Assembly (NCBI GenBank): GCA_008973525.1
Contig: WACJ01000181.1
Span: 186,001-250,000, forward strand
DNA from: Stenopsyche tienmushanensis
Lineage: Eukaryota; Arthropoda; Insecta; Trichoptera; Stenopsychidae
DNA: 64,000 nt
Direction of reading: 5' to 3'
Part shown: in pieces, positions 1 through 11,600 of the stretch
Layout: every line of letters starts with the position of its first letter
Numbering within the stretch: position 1 is the stretch's first letter
Position numbers and translations under genes: made by a program
The notes under the pieces: model-generated
What the model saw: only the letters and a program-made list of their open reading frames with translations
The model's database searches: none
Told to the model about the DNA's origin: nothing

Positions 1-1264
1 GAAGACGTTCATTGGACCGTACACGTTTATGTAAAATATTCGTTGGAGTTTTGATATTTTGTTTGCAAATTGAGTGATATTAAACTCTTTAATTGCTAAT
101 GATATGACTCAATCAGTATTAATAGATAATTAGAATAATGTGAATGACCTCTGACTGAAAATATAGTTAATTATTTTTAATATTATTATATAGGATCAAT
201 GAAATTCTAGTTTAGAGCAAGTAAGCAAATTGTGAGGACTACTTTGTTATAACTAACCTTTTAATCGCCAGCGATTTTAGAGATATTATAAATTGCATAT
301 ACGAGCATGTTCATAAAGTAAGTGTACTGTGACCCTAATAGGCTGTGTTTATCTTGTTTTTAAGGGTTAGCAATATTAAGTGGTAAAGAGGAATAAAACA
401 TGGCTCATTAAACATTTGAGCCGAAAAGACAATCTTCACACTAATTCCCCATCTGCTAAAAACTCAAAAGCACAATTTATGGGATCAAAAAGGCATAATT
501 TTGGTCAAATTTCTGCATTTCTGGGTATACCATTAATGCACAATAATATTGTGAGACTCTAAAAAAAAAGGAATGCTGACGTGAATCCCCCTCCCCCCGC
601 CATGTTCAAAATGCAAAAAAAGGTTCTAAAGTAGGGGAAAGAGCTGGCGGGAGCTCACCAGATGCATTGAACGAGATAACGATTATGTGGAAAAATAGTC
701 AACAACTGCATCAACAATCCTGGCTTTTTTTTTTCAAATACATCTTTTCTAACAAAATATATAAAAATCTAGTACACTTACTTTTTGAATACGCCTCTTG
801 CGGGATCACAAAAAAAACAAAGAACATTGTGCTATAATATTATATATCATCATATTCACAGCATAATCAAATACATCACGTCATATAAATGACGTTTCTA
901 TAAAAATACTTTTTGAAAGATTTTTTTGGACATAATTTATCTGATAAACAATAAAAAAAACAACCTACATGCAATAGAAAAATACAATAAATTTAATTCG
1001 TTTTTTGCAAATCGTCTAACGAAAAACATGCTAAATCTTCGATAATTATAGCTTTATTCTTATAATTTATACTTTGGCTACATTCCGATGATTATTTTCG
1101 TAAATACTTATGAAAAGCATCAATGAATGAGCTCCCAATATCAAATAATTGTCCTTTTATACTCAAAACAAACATTTGGTATTCTTATAGGAAAAAAATG
1201 TAAGAAGATAATATTCATAAATTTAAAAATCATAACCATCTAGATTCTAGAAAATAAGATTATA
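1..1264. other. AT-rich intergenic stretch, no gene seen
   Basis: I find no SLC17 exon motif and no recognisable transposase here. The only open frame of note (380-562) is a short, low-complexity-flanked ORF with no splice or family signals. If the missing exons 7-11 of gene A exist they lie to the left of base 1. Confidence 0.5.
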
Positions 1265-1357
1265 AAGGTTCCAGAGGCTTTTGTTTGGACGTTGGCGCAC
1301 ATGGCGCGCAGGGTAAGTTTGTTTGGTCCTGCGTGTTTGTCAGCCATTTTGTTTAAT

Positions 1358-2341
1358 CAGAGCCGTAACTAGGGTATGATGCACCCGTGGCAAAAATCTA
1401 AATTGCGCCCCCCCCCCTTTCACCATTTTTTCGTGATATCAAGAAGTTGTTCATTTGTCAATTTTTTTCTATAGATCTGAAAATAATTTTTTGATTTTTA
1501 ATATGTGCAAGAGAAGAATATAATACCCTATTAATGTATAAAATTAAAAACTAAGTCGGCTTTTTAGTTAAATTTTCATATATTCTTGACAAATTTTACC
1601 CCAAAAAAGTAATTCATAACCGCGAAAACCTTAAAACTTCAAGTATATCCAATCAACAATATTATATTGAAAAAACTCCCAAAAATTCAGCCAGTTCGAT
1701 TTAAAACTTTTTAAGCCCCAACTTAAGTTTTTGAAACTGTTGTTTTAAACTTTTTAAAACCCAAGTCGTTTTTGAAAATACAGATTCGAGATAATCTCAT
1801 TTAATTCATTGACGCACAGTTACCGTCAAATACCGTCATGAGTCAGCAGATAAAACCTGTTTATTACGCCAGATAAGTCCATGCATACCATCTTCGCCGA
1901 CACTTCAAATCAAGACTCTCAAGCTTGACATCGATTATCTGTCCAGTGGCTTTATCTACTTCGAGTCAATTTTCAGAGTAATGAGAATGAGAAGTACTTG
2001 TTTTCAACCTTTTTTATTGTGACAGAGGATCCTATTTTTCTTATATTACATTTGGATAAGATAAGATTTGAAGTGCTGCGAAGAAAATATGCAGACTTAT
2101 CTGGCACAATAAGCAAGTATTATCTGCAAAAGAAGACGCAGGGGAACCCCACGCAAGATACCGAAAATGACTCCGTAATACTGATATGTCAATTAACGCG
2201 TATTATTTCGAGTAGAATGGTCAAGTAAAATAAAACCCACGTGCAACTCTCTCAATCGGGTCGGTATCCTACGTTTTGCGCCCCAAGCCCAGTTGCGCCC
2301 ATGGCAGGCGCCTGCTTTGCCACGCCCTAGTTACGACCCTG
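1358..2341. mobile_element. Non-autonomous hAT-like element with 8-bp target duplication
   Basis: The left end begins CAGAGCCGTAACTAGGGTATG and the right end, read in reverse, begins CAGGGTCGTAACTAGGGCGTG, giving terminal inverted repeats of about 20 bp. The element is flanked on both sides by the identical octamer TGTTTAAT (1350-1357 and 2342-2349), the target duplication expected of hAT elements. A shorter relative lies at 49611-50059 and shares both ends plus a GC-rich block before the right end (GCGCCCCAAGCCCAGTTG). The interior has a 76-codon ORF (1998-2228) that I do not recognise. No hAT transposase domain is visible. Confidence 0.85.
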
Positions 2342-2489
2342 TGTTTAATCATAATAAATTCTTTCGATGGAGAGGTCGTCGCGCGCTCCCGCCATCTCCT
2401 GCTCGCGCAAAATCCGCGCGGTCATCCATTTTTTTGCGAACCACGTTGCGAACATTAATAACAACTTTCGAAAACTGAATAATTTTACA

Positions 2490-2715
2490 TACCGGCATTA
2501 AAATCTATAAAGCTGATTTTTTGTCAATAAATACTTTACGTTAATTATTGTTAAATAAACGTCGTCTACTTTCGATATAGAGTGGCTAGGGTTTCGGTAG
2601 ACGTGACTAAAGTTGTAGCGCGGGAACCTGATTGAAGTATTGCAATTTTCAATGCGTTGCAATATTAAATACAAATAAAATTTATTATAAGCAACTACAA
2701 CACACTTTGAATATA
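2490..2715. repeat. Dispersed repeat, also at 61275-61450
   Basis: This block contains TACTTTCGATATAGAGTGGC followed by a stretch on 'gtagacgtgactaaagttg'. A diverged copy with the same order of motifs lies at 61275-61450 (TACTTTCGATACAAGGTGGC). A short inverted piece appears near 12788-12810. The family is not identified; it is probably a transposon fragment. Confidence 0.55.
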
Positions 2716-2794
2716 AAATATTTATATAGTATGATTATCCGGCATGCGTTGCAATGCCACGTCTCGCATAACAAACTGCGTACATAAACAATTT

Positions 2795-3055
2795 TTACTA
2801 TACCTATGTTATTTTCGCAGGTGTAAACAATAAGTTGGCAAAGTTTTATCGCAATCGGATGAACGGTATGAGAGCACATTAAATACAGACAAACAAACAT
2901 TTTTTTTAATGTATATTAGACTATGCCTATGTTACTTGCGAAATCCTTAGCAATAAGTGGACGAAGTTTTATTGCAATCCGATGAACGGTATGGCAGTGC
3001 ATTTCGTACGAACAAAAAACAATTCATTTTTATATATAAGAAAGATTTATTTACA
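2795..3055. repeat. Dimeric dispersed repeat (two ~125-bp monomers)
   Basis: Two related monomers follow each other. Each has the core CGATGAACGGTATG preceded by 'aataagttgg/cgaagttttat' and ends in 'acaaacaaacatt' or 'ttatatataaga'. The same dimer, in the same order, occurs at about 54110-55150, but there a pogo-like element separates the two monomers. The TATATATAAGA end resembles 3' tails of non-LTR elements or derived SINEs, but I cannot assign it. The overlapping ORF at 2982-3347 is part of this repeat plus flank and is not a gene. Confidence 0.6.
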
Positions 3056-3704
3056 GATCTCAAAAATTATTATAAATGTCGGCAACAACATCATCGCGAT
3101 AGACTGCCGTTTTGTAGAGATAAATACACAAATAATGTTGCTGCTTCCCGTACTATTAAGATTCCAATCGAAAATATCCGATCAAATCGACTCATTTGGA
3201 GCACAATTTGATGTGATAAGTGAGAGTTGTTGGAGACATTTCCCACTGTCCTTCATTTTCAATTACTTACGCATTACAGATAAATTTAAATGTCATGCTT
3301 CTCGCAGACGGCGTGGGCAATTCTTATCGACATTCTCAATAAAATAAAAGACGCTTCGAAGAATATTTAACTAGGATGTTGCTCCGAAATTGACGAAGAA
3401 CATTCGTTAAAAAAAAAAATACAACCAAAGTGCGCTATCCAACTTAAAGCACCTTCAACCACGCCAGTATTATATAATTACCATTGAATAGTGTTTTATT
3501 TATTTTTTTCCCAGATATACCTAATTCGAGTTCATGGCATCATTATTTCTTTATAGCGTGCTAAAAAAAAGTTGATTTCGGGCGCCTATTTGCAGTCATC
3601 TAGCAAATAACTCTGTTCGCCACTGTCTATATGTGAAGCGCGATTAGCGTTTTTATTGCGTTTTACAACATTATTCTAAATTAAGAACTTCAAAAATGAC
3701 TTAC

Positions 3705-6700
3705 TGATTTCATATCTATCCTCATGACCTTGTTGAGATAGGACGGTATTTCTGTGAATAGTGTTACATGCACCCAAGAGCTTCCGACGTGAGCAACTGC
3801 AATCGCCCAAACTGGCCACGAAGACAACAGTTTCTTCCATGGTATTTTCATAGCCTGAAAATAACACCAATGTGTATATCATGCAAATCTAAACAAAATG
3901 ATAACCACCAGGCTTTTATAGAATTAAAATTATGGCAACAGGTTTCTTACCTTCTTTTGGTCTTTTTGTCCTAAAGAATCCTGAATGTAATGTTTCTCTC
4001 CTTCGCTGATGGTCTTGTGGGTCGCTGGACTCTCAGCACCGAACCAGCACCAAATCCCGCCCCAAAATAAACTGATGCACCCAAAAGAATAAAATATGAA
4101 AGGCCATCCATAAGAGCTGGCCGCGAGGAATCCGGACAAAGGCATCACAACGATCGTCCCAAAATGAGATCCTATATTCAAATCACGTAACTTGTGAGGT
4201 TGCAAAAAAAAAACGTTAAAATATGAGACGGATCGCAATATTTATACCTCCGTATACATAGTTATGCATTCTACTTCTTTCTTTGATGGGCGCCCATTTT
4301 CCTTGCAGAGTGTGAAGGCTGGGCAAAAATGATCCCTGCGAAAGTCCCTGTAGAATTCTGCAAGCCATAATTGCTTTCGATCCTCCCTTAAAAAATACGT
4401 GTATGAATATCTGTCTTTAATATGTCCCGTATATGTTTCTATACCTTTCATTCGATTGCTATGAAGCTTTGGATAGTTGTTGGGTGCATATCCATAAAGG
4501 TTTTTTAATCACCACAAGTATTGTTTGTGTGCGGAATTTGTTTTGCGAAACGTTTAACGGATGTACCATGTTGGCGCATATTGGTCTGGTGAAATGAGAC
4601 GACATCAAGCGTACGCATGCTTTTGGATCCTACATATTCCGCCCGCGCTACACGTGGCCTAAAGCAATAAACCACGTAACTGTTCTACTACGTTTCTTTT
4701 CAACCAATTACTAAGCGCGTGGCATTTGATAAATTATGGTAAAAATGATGAAAAATCAATGCAAATATGAAAGTAGTCCCAAAAATACAGGCAGTTGTTG
4801 TTTTAAAAAAATACTATGGTAGAAAATATCTACCTTATAAAGCTTAAGTATCAATCAATCAATATCAGCATCTAGATTCTAATCTGGGGGAGTCTGCTCT
4901 TCGTTTACAATGGTAAAATATTGGGTGGCAGAATTTAAACAAGGACGTACGAGCTGCCAAGACGAACATCGCAGTGGTCGACCAAATGAGGTGAGCACGC
5001 TATAAATGGTGAAGAATATCCACAGAATGATATTGGATGACCGTCGACTGAAAGCAGACGTGGTATGCATTTTAAAAAGTGCTGTACATCGCATACTGAT
5101 TGAAAATTTGGACATGAGAAAGCTGTGCGCAAGATGAGTGCCGCGTTTGCTCACAATGGAACAAAAACAGCGTACAATCGATGGGATACAAAGTATTTCA
5201 AAGTAGGATTGGAAGATCAAATATAAAACCTGTTGAAATTATCCTTAGTTGGATGAAATAAAATGAAATCATTCGTGTTGATGATGATGATTCTATTAAC
5301 ATTTCTAATTTTATACCAGCACATTGAATGTAAATATTTTTATTATTGTATTTAATTATACAATTTTCCCTGTGATTAAGTATTTTGCCCGACCTTTTCC
5401 TGTCGAATTGCTTCGATTTATTTTGCCTCTATCATAATTTGCATAAATTCTAAGAAGTCTAACGCGCGCCCTACGTTATGCTTTCTATGATAAATTTCAA
5501 GAATTATTATATTTATAATTAAGCATTCCAGGAATGTATTATTGTGATCTATTGTATGCAATAATTAATCTAATTAGAATTTAATAATTAAATTATCCTC
5601 TCAAATAAAATCTCTTGGACACTTTTGATTTTTTTGTTGTTGTTGTTGATGTTTTATTAAATTTTTAAATGACCCAAAACACTTCAGTAAACAAATTAAA
5701 TTTCTCGAAAAAAAATAATTATCGAGGTTAAACAAAAGTGCCAAATTTAAGGTCAGACACACTGATAATGTATCAGAATTTTATCATTTCAACAAATAAA
5801 ATAAAAAATGCCGATAGCTGAAGAACAGAAAAGCTATTTATATTCAAAAAGTTTTTTTTTTAAATTCATTTAGCTAAGTATGTTTATTTTGCAATTATTT
5901 TTAAGGCAGCATATTTGATTTATCACTTTTCATGCTAATTGATTGTAAGAAATATGGTCTCAAATCAAATTGATTTAGCAATATTGTTATGTGAATGGTT
6001 AGAACGCATATTTTACAATGGCGTCCTCCATTAAAACAGATTCAAAATTATAGTAAATTACATGAACGATATTGATGGAAAATTGGTCCGATAGTAGTCT
6101 TAAAAGGTCAAATCGTAACACAAATTGGTATGGACAGCAAAAATTATTAAAGTTATTATTGTTGTCACGCCTGTTTAATTGGAAATTAAATCGTTTGGGT
6201 TTCCGCCATTTTTATACAGAAATCTCGCACATTGAGTGCGGAGATTAGTGAATCGGAGACAAAGACGGATGTCTTGCGTACAATACAATCGTACATCGAT
6301 GGCAATATCATCCTGTAAAGTTACCCCTACACGACTACTGTTAGTAAAATTGAAGACACACACGTGTATTGTTTATGTTTAGGCGAAAAAATGAGCGAAT
6401 ATTGTGTGCTATCAAGAGTGTTAGGGTTCATTTATTGATATGCAAGCTTGAATCACCTTGCGCGATCCTTAGAAAAATATGGAATTATATATACAATAAG
6501 TTGTGAACATGCGAATATAGCATTTATGTTTAACGCAATTTAAATTAACTCACTAATCAAAGGGTCGATAGGTGGAATTGCACTTTTTATAGTGTCTAGT
6601 ATAAATATCAATTAGAGTATAGTGTGCATCGAATAATCCATCATGATTTACAAAATAATTTTTGCATTCACTTTATTTTATGCATTGAAATCGATTGTCT

Positions 6701-9700
6701 CTTACGATGCTGCCCGCCCAAGGTATGAGGATGGCGATGACTCCGTTGAAGGCCAATGCGAACACTAGAAGATATTTTGCTCCATATTTATGCGCCAAGT
6801 GTCCAGCAGGAAGCTGCATACATGCATATCCCCAGAAGAAAGAGCTAAGGATGTAATCCTGTGTCTTTTTGTCCCAATCAAATATCTGCATAAGAATATT
6901 TACTTCAATTATTCTTATTGTTAGATTATCAATGAAAATGTAAGCAATAATTAATTTAAATAAACAAAGAGCTATTTATGCATGCAGAAGGATTAGTTGG
7001 TGCGGGCAGTGGCAGATGTTCGCACTAGCTCGTTCCCTATTTGCATAAATTACGCTGCTGATAAACTATTCTAAATTTTATTTCATTGTAAAAACATTTT
7101 TATGCCAATCTAGGGCCACACTTTTAGACTTAGGAATTCAAAAGGCCAAATATACCAACCATGACTCCTTTCTCTTTCGGCGTATTTTTGTCAGTCATAG
7201 CAACAACCCCCACACTCATTGTGACCCTCATTCCATATCCGATGGTAAGACAAACAAACATCAGCAGAGCTTGGACATGTCTCACACCCCAACTGCTTTC
7301 TAAAACATAATAAATACTGCATCTTTAAGGAGTCCAATTGCAGGATATAACAAATCAATAGACGATCTCCGACTGACAATATAATTTATTAATCAGATGC
7401 AAATGCAACTAATTGCAAAATTGTATTCATGCGGCGTAGGCATGTGGTATTTCTACGATCGGCATATTAAATCACAACAATAATATAGTTGTAGTTTATA
7501 TTAATCGACACGTTTTTAATGCACGTGACAGTGTGCAATATTATGCATTTTACTGTTTTCCCTCAACTAAAATTTAAAGGTTTTTCTTTGAGGTTATCAA
7601 CTTTGATTGATTTCTATCTGTGCATCAATTAAATTTTGAGAGAATGGCAGGAATCGTTATCCAGGGTCTATCAAAACAATACGGAAATTAGTTTTTTTTA
7701 TCTCTCTAGAGCAAAACAGCTGTTGTAATTTCCTTCTGACGTTTCGGTAATACATTCCCATGCTATTCTTATAACATTTTTTTGTCCGGTATTTTAATCT
7801 CACAAATTCATCAAAAGCACTTAATGACTAGGCAATTTTATATCTTATTATATCTAAACAATCTGATTTTTCAAATGAATAAAATCAATTTAAATATGAT
7901 TTAAAAACACATTTTATCGTTCGTTTATTGTACAAATCATTTAAGATATTTGCATATGCGTAAAAACAATTAACTATTAGGGGGACCCAAAAGTATTCGA
8001 AAATTTTGAGACCTTATGTTTGAGCTCAGTTTGTGTCCAAACATTGAAACGGAAACATGTTTGTAAGTTATTTTTTTGCTAAACTACTATTAAATATTAT
8101 TTTCGTTTAACAGATTTTGTTTCATTGTTAAGGATAAAACTTCCAGACCCGAAACTAACGAATTTTATACTGTTTTTTTTTTAAATAGGTTTAAATGTCA
8201 CAAAAGCCAGTTAAACACTCAAAGATGTTTATAATAAAGTAGTGACAATTCGCAGATGCCAAGATTGGTTCAAGAAAATTAAATCGAGCAAAATCGAATA
8301 GGATGGGTGTCATGGGGTAGGATGGGTACCGCACGCCTCCACCAAACACAACAAAAACGAGCGACGAAACACATGCTTCTTGATAGCACAAAAATAGTCC
8401 CTTTTTGAATAGCTTTTTAATTGGCGATGAGAAATGGGTTATTTACAGATAGGACAAAAAATTCAATGGCTCTCTCAAATAAAACAAGTCCAGATAGCTA
8501 ATATAAAAAGTTATTTTGTGGTTGAATTAATGCAACCGGGACAAACTTTTATATAACTACACAAGTTTATAAAAGGAAAATTTTTAAAAAAAAGAAGGAA
8601 ATTATATTTTATAATGTTGCATATAATTTTTTGTTTATTAATTTTTTTTTTGCTATTTTTTAATACTTTCGGGTTCCCTAATAGATGTATAGCGTGGGCG
8701 ATTTACCATCCCCCACGTAGTAGCGTTGTTAATCTGAGCAGATTTAATTCGCCAGATTAACAGCGACATCTTCCGTCTCTCTTCAGGTGCAATGTGTTAT
8801 TTTAACAGCGCCATCTCTTGTGGCCCTGCGGAGACATTGCACCTGCATACCGATCGCTTCTTGCGCGTGCGCCGCTGCTGGTTGAGTAGTGACGCGTAGT
8901 CGGGGGAGTCGTTGGTTAGCCTTGACTGCGGGAAGTCGTCCCTCCTGCAGCCAGATCTCTCTCTTTCGTGTGAAATAAATAGTTATTTAGAGAAGAGAGT
9001 CTTTCTATTCGACGCTCCTTCGTATTCCCATCCATTCATCCAGCAACACCACGGCCCGATAGAAGAACAGACCCGTGCCTTCAGGAGCGACCGAGAGGAG
9101 TTATCTTCTTTTTGCTTTCTTTGAATTGCTCGCACACACGCTTGAAGAAGAGGTTCCTATTTAAAGTCTCGCAGTTGGGTGTGTCTTTCTTGAAGATTTG
9201 CGAATAAAGCAACTGTCTTTTGATTTTTTGATCTTCGTCCGCCGTTAGATAGATAAAAAGCCATTTATGCTGATGTTTATATTATACATTCGATATGTCT
9301 ATGTTTGAACAGCATTTTTAAACAAATTTACACGACAATTGACTTATTCGCATAAAGGCATTCCCAAAATAAATTAAGAAAATTGCAATAACGCTAATTT
9401 GTACATTTTTGATTTTATAATGCGAGTTTTTATCCGCTTGATTATATTATTTACTGCAAAATTTATGTTTTTTTTTCAAAGTTTTTGGATTTGGAATGAA
9501 TAAAATCACATTTATATAACATAATAAAATATATAATATCAAAATAAATCAAAACTTGTCATAGAAACATTCAATCTATAGTCATAAAATGGTTTTTTTT
9601 CTACAATGGTTAAACAATTAATCATAAATTTATATACAAAATAGTCGTAAATTCCACTCCTAATTCATCTATTGCGGTTAATAGTGGTAGTAATAATCAA

Positions 9701-9940
9701 TCAAACTTACAGTAATTTGACAATTTGATAACTTTATATAAAAATTCTGTAGTCATTTCCATTTTATTGTTTTTGTGGTCACTGTTAAATTAAACGACCG
9801 TCAAATTTGACAGGTTACACATTGTGCTTTGGATCATTTATGACGAAATGAAAACAACGTTCAATGCTATTGTACATACCTTTAAAGCTTGATTTTTCAT
9901 CTTCAATATGCCAAACGTCATTTTCTCCTTGTTTTATCAT
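3705..9940 (-). CDS. SLC17-family (sialin-like) MFS transporter, gene A, exons 1-6
   Basis: Membrane transporter of the SLC17 anion:cation symporter family. Exons on the minus strand: 9880..9940, 7160..7299, 6706..6885, 4248..4386, 3951..4171, 3705..3854. The frame is open for 297 codons, from MIKQGENDVW to a good donor (gtaagt) after exon 6. Exon 2 carries TM1 with the conserved Arg of the GYGMRVTMS motif. Exon 3 has DWDKKTQDYILSSFFWGY and the LPAGHLAHKYGAK loop. Exon 4 has CRILQG (Arg137), PSLHT (His152) and KWAPIKERSR. Exon 5 has the HFGTI..SGFLA segment and the PATHKTIS loop. Exons 7-11 are not found in bases 1-3704, so the gene continues left of the window or has lost its 3' half. Exon 1 is chosen because its donor gtatgt and phase 1 fit exon 2 exactly (GAA). 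The donor of exon 2 (gttggt) is weak and the least certain boundary. Intron 3 holds a mariner relic; intron 1 holds a TIR element and an LTR-like block. Confidence 0.75.
4880..5222 (+). pseudogene. Mariner transposase N-terminal relic
   Basis: Read on the plus strand from 4910 the frame gives MVKYWVAEFKQGRTSCQDE, then SGRPNEV and, further on, HRILIENLDMRKLCAR and VPRLLTMEQKQR. These are the paired helix-turn-helix region and linker of mariner transposases. It has internal stops (after NEVSTL and after KLCAR) and no DDE domain, so it is a dead 5' fragment. It lies in intron 3 of gene A, antisense to it. Confidence 0.8.
6165..6480. repeat. Dispersed repeat family (copies at 25630, 55130, 58450)
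   Basis: It carries CTCGCACATTGAGTGCGGAG, then GTAAAGTTACCCCTAC, and later AGGGTTCATTTATTGATATG with 'caagcttgaat'. The same landmarks appear in reverse at about 55130-55390, in direct orientation at 58450-58750 and, more decayed, at 25630-25880. No coding capacity is seen and the class is unknown. It lies in intron 3 of gene A. Confidence 0.6.
7978..8681. mobile_element. Short TIR element with TA target site (mariner-like MITE)
   Basis: The left end reads TTAGGGGGACCCAAAAGTAT and the right end, reversed, reads TTAGGGAACCCGAAAGTATT. That is about 20-25 bp of terminal inverted repeat, flanked by TA on each side. The length (704 bp) and the lack of a transposase frame fit a non-autonomous Tc1/mariner-type element. 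Inside is a piece (8270-8370) with TAGGATGGGTACCGCACGCC, whose inverted relative lies at 38490-38600. The element is in intron 1 of gene A. Confidence 0.7.
8690..9245 (+). mobile_element. LTR-like block, possible solo LTR
   Basis: This block is GC-richer than its surroundings. It contains a short inverted repeat GTTAATCTG...CAGATTAAC (about 8727-8762), the motif AACAGCGCCATCTC seen in many insect LTR elements, and downstream polyadenylation-like signals (GTGAAATAAATAG, GCGAATAAAGCAACTG) before T-rich and GT-rich sequence. No TG...CA ends or target duplication could be fixed, and no gag/pol is near. Assignment as a solo LTR is inference. It lies in intron 1 of gene A. Confidence 0.35.
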
Positions 9941-10659
9941 TATCAAAGAATTATTAGACAATTGCTCGTTGGGTACAGTTGCTGCAGGACTGTCAGGAAG
10001 ACTACTTGAAATTCGTTCCCAAAGGCACAATAATTAGTCTTCAGAGCGTCATATCTTTAATATCAATAATGCAAATCCCTGCAATAAATTCTGACTGGAT
10101 ACATCCCGAATAAACAGACGATTTGTTTAATTTGACATAGGAATCATTTTTATTTGTCCAACAGAATAAATATTAACATTCTCGCTGTCAAATGTTTGCC
10201 AAGTGGCAGTATTTTGATTTGATCGCAAACAAAAATATAAGTACCATGATACCATAAAAGCACTTTCCATTGTGCAATGATGACTTTGGATAATAATAGA
10301 TTTGAAACTCATCTAATATTCAATCACTTTTTTTTTCATAATTTATTGAGAGCCACCGTTTTAATTTAAGTACATATGATAAATGAAACGTATATTAAAA
10401 TATACTTGATTTAATTAATATGTTTGTATAATTAGAAGCGTAGTAGGATTTTACTGCGACATTAATGAATGTCATTTAAGATCAAATATTATAAGGCGTT
10501 TTGTGTATTTTTCTCAACGTAAGTAGCGTGATTAGACTAAGAAAAGACGTTTTATTACGTGTAACATCAATGTCTAACTGTAACTAAGTTGTAAAGTTTA
10601 GATAACTACAGTGATTTGTATGACATTCTACCTTAACATACGTATGTCGCTCCAGTATA

Positions 10660-11000
10660 GCCATGAATGAGCAATAAGCAGCATCCTCTGTTGCGCAACG
10701 CGTTATTATTCGTTTTCTCGCAAACACAAGTGTGAAACCGAGCTAAATTTTGACGATACTTGAGGCAAAGTTCGGCGATGCTATCCAAGTGTTTGGTTGG
10801 GCCCAAAAGTTTGTGAAAGTCTGAAAGTCGAGAAATAGCCTGCTGGAAAAGTGGTAGCTACAGTATGTAGGGACTCAAAAAGTATTTTGTTGATTTATTT
10901 TCACACGACCGAGAGACGATAAATGCGGCCTATTACTGCCAGCTGCTAGATGAAGCTAAGGTCCAATCGGAAAACCGATTTGAACTCTCCTTTTTTCTAG
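10660..11000 (+). pseudogene. Tc1/mariner-type transposase relic, 5' part
   Basis: On the plus strand a frame with stops reads VAQRVIIRFLANTSVK, then EAKFGDAIQVFGWAQKFV, then FHTTERTINAAYYCQLLDE. These are pieces of the N-terminal helix-turn-helix region joined to the 'GKTINAxYYxxLLD' part of the catalytic domain. The downstream half of the same kind of element lies at 12400-12625, separated by unrelated sequence and by a hAT insertion. Confidence 0.65.
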
Positions 11001-11600
11001 TCTGGGTGAGTGTTAGACTCCACGGTGCCCACCCATAAAGCCCCAGGGGGACACAACCCTACGCTTATGGACAACTGTTGAAACCCTGGGGTAATTATGT
11101 GAAGTAGAGGTATCCAAAAAGAGACTGCATGAGTTGGGTATCCATAAGGGGGTGTGTGGAACAGCCGATTACAGTAGTTAGTGAAGACTGTATCAAAGGC
11201 TTCACCACTATCCTCGACAGCCTAGGCATGTAAGGGAGAACAGTTTTAGGTTGTTAGAACGGCGACTCGTCTCTGTTGCAAAGTACTACAGATGACCGAA
11301 TGACGACCATTGGGAAGGGGTAGCGCCTGCAGTTCATCATCTGCTGCAGCCTCCTTCAAACTGAGGTTGGACTCGTGGTGGCAATGAACCCGCGATAATA
11401 TTGCATTGAACTTAACATAACCTTTTCCTTCCTCCTCCAACGCACATTGGAGTGAATATTGTCTCAAGCTGGTTTTCCTCCTGAAACCTCGCCTCCTGGG
11501 GGGTGCGAAGCAAAAGGGATGGGGCGCCTGGGTGCGCTCTGTGTGACTAGTCAGACCCTCAAAGCCCGTTAATCAATGTCTGTCGTTTGTTTCTTGTCCG

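Noticed and set aside
2982..3347. 121-codon plus-strand ORF
   Set aside because: Half of it is a dispersed repeat and the rest shows no motif or splice partner.
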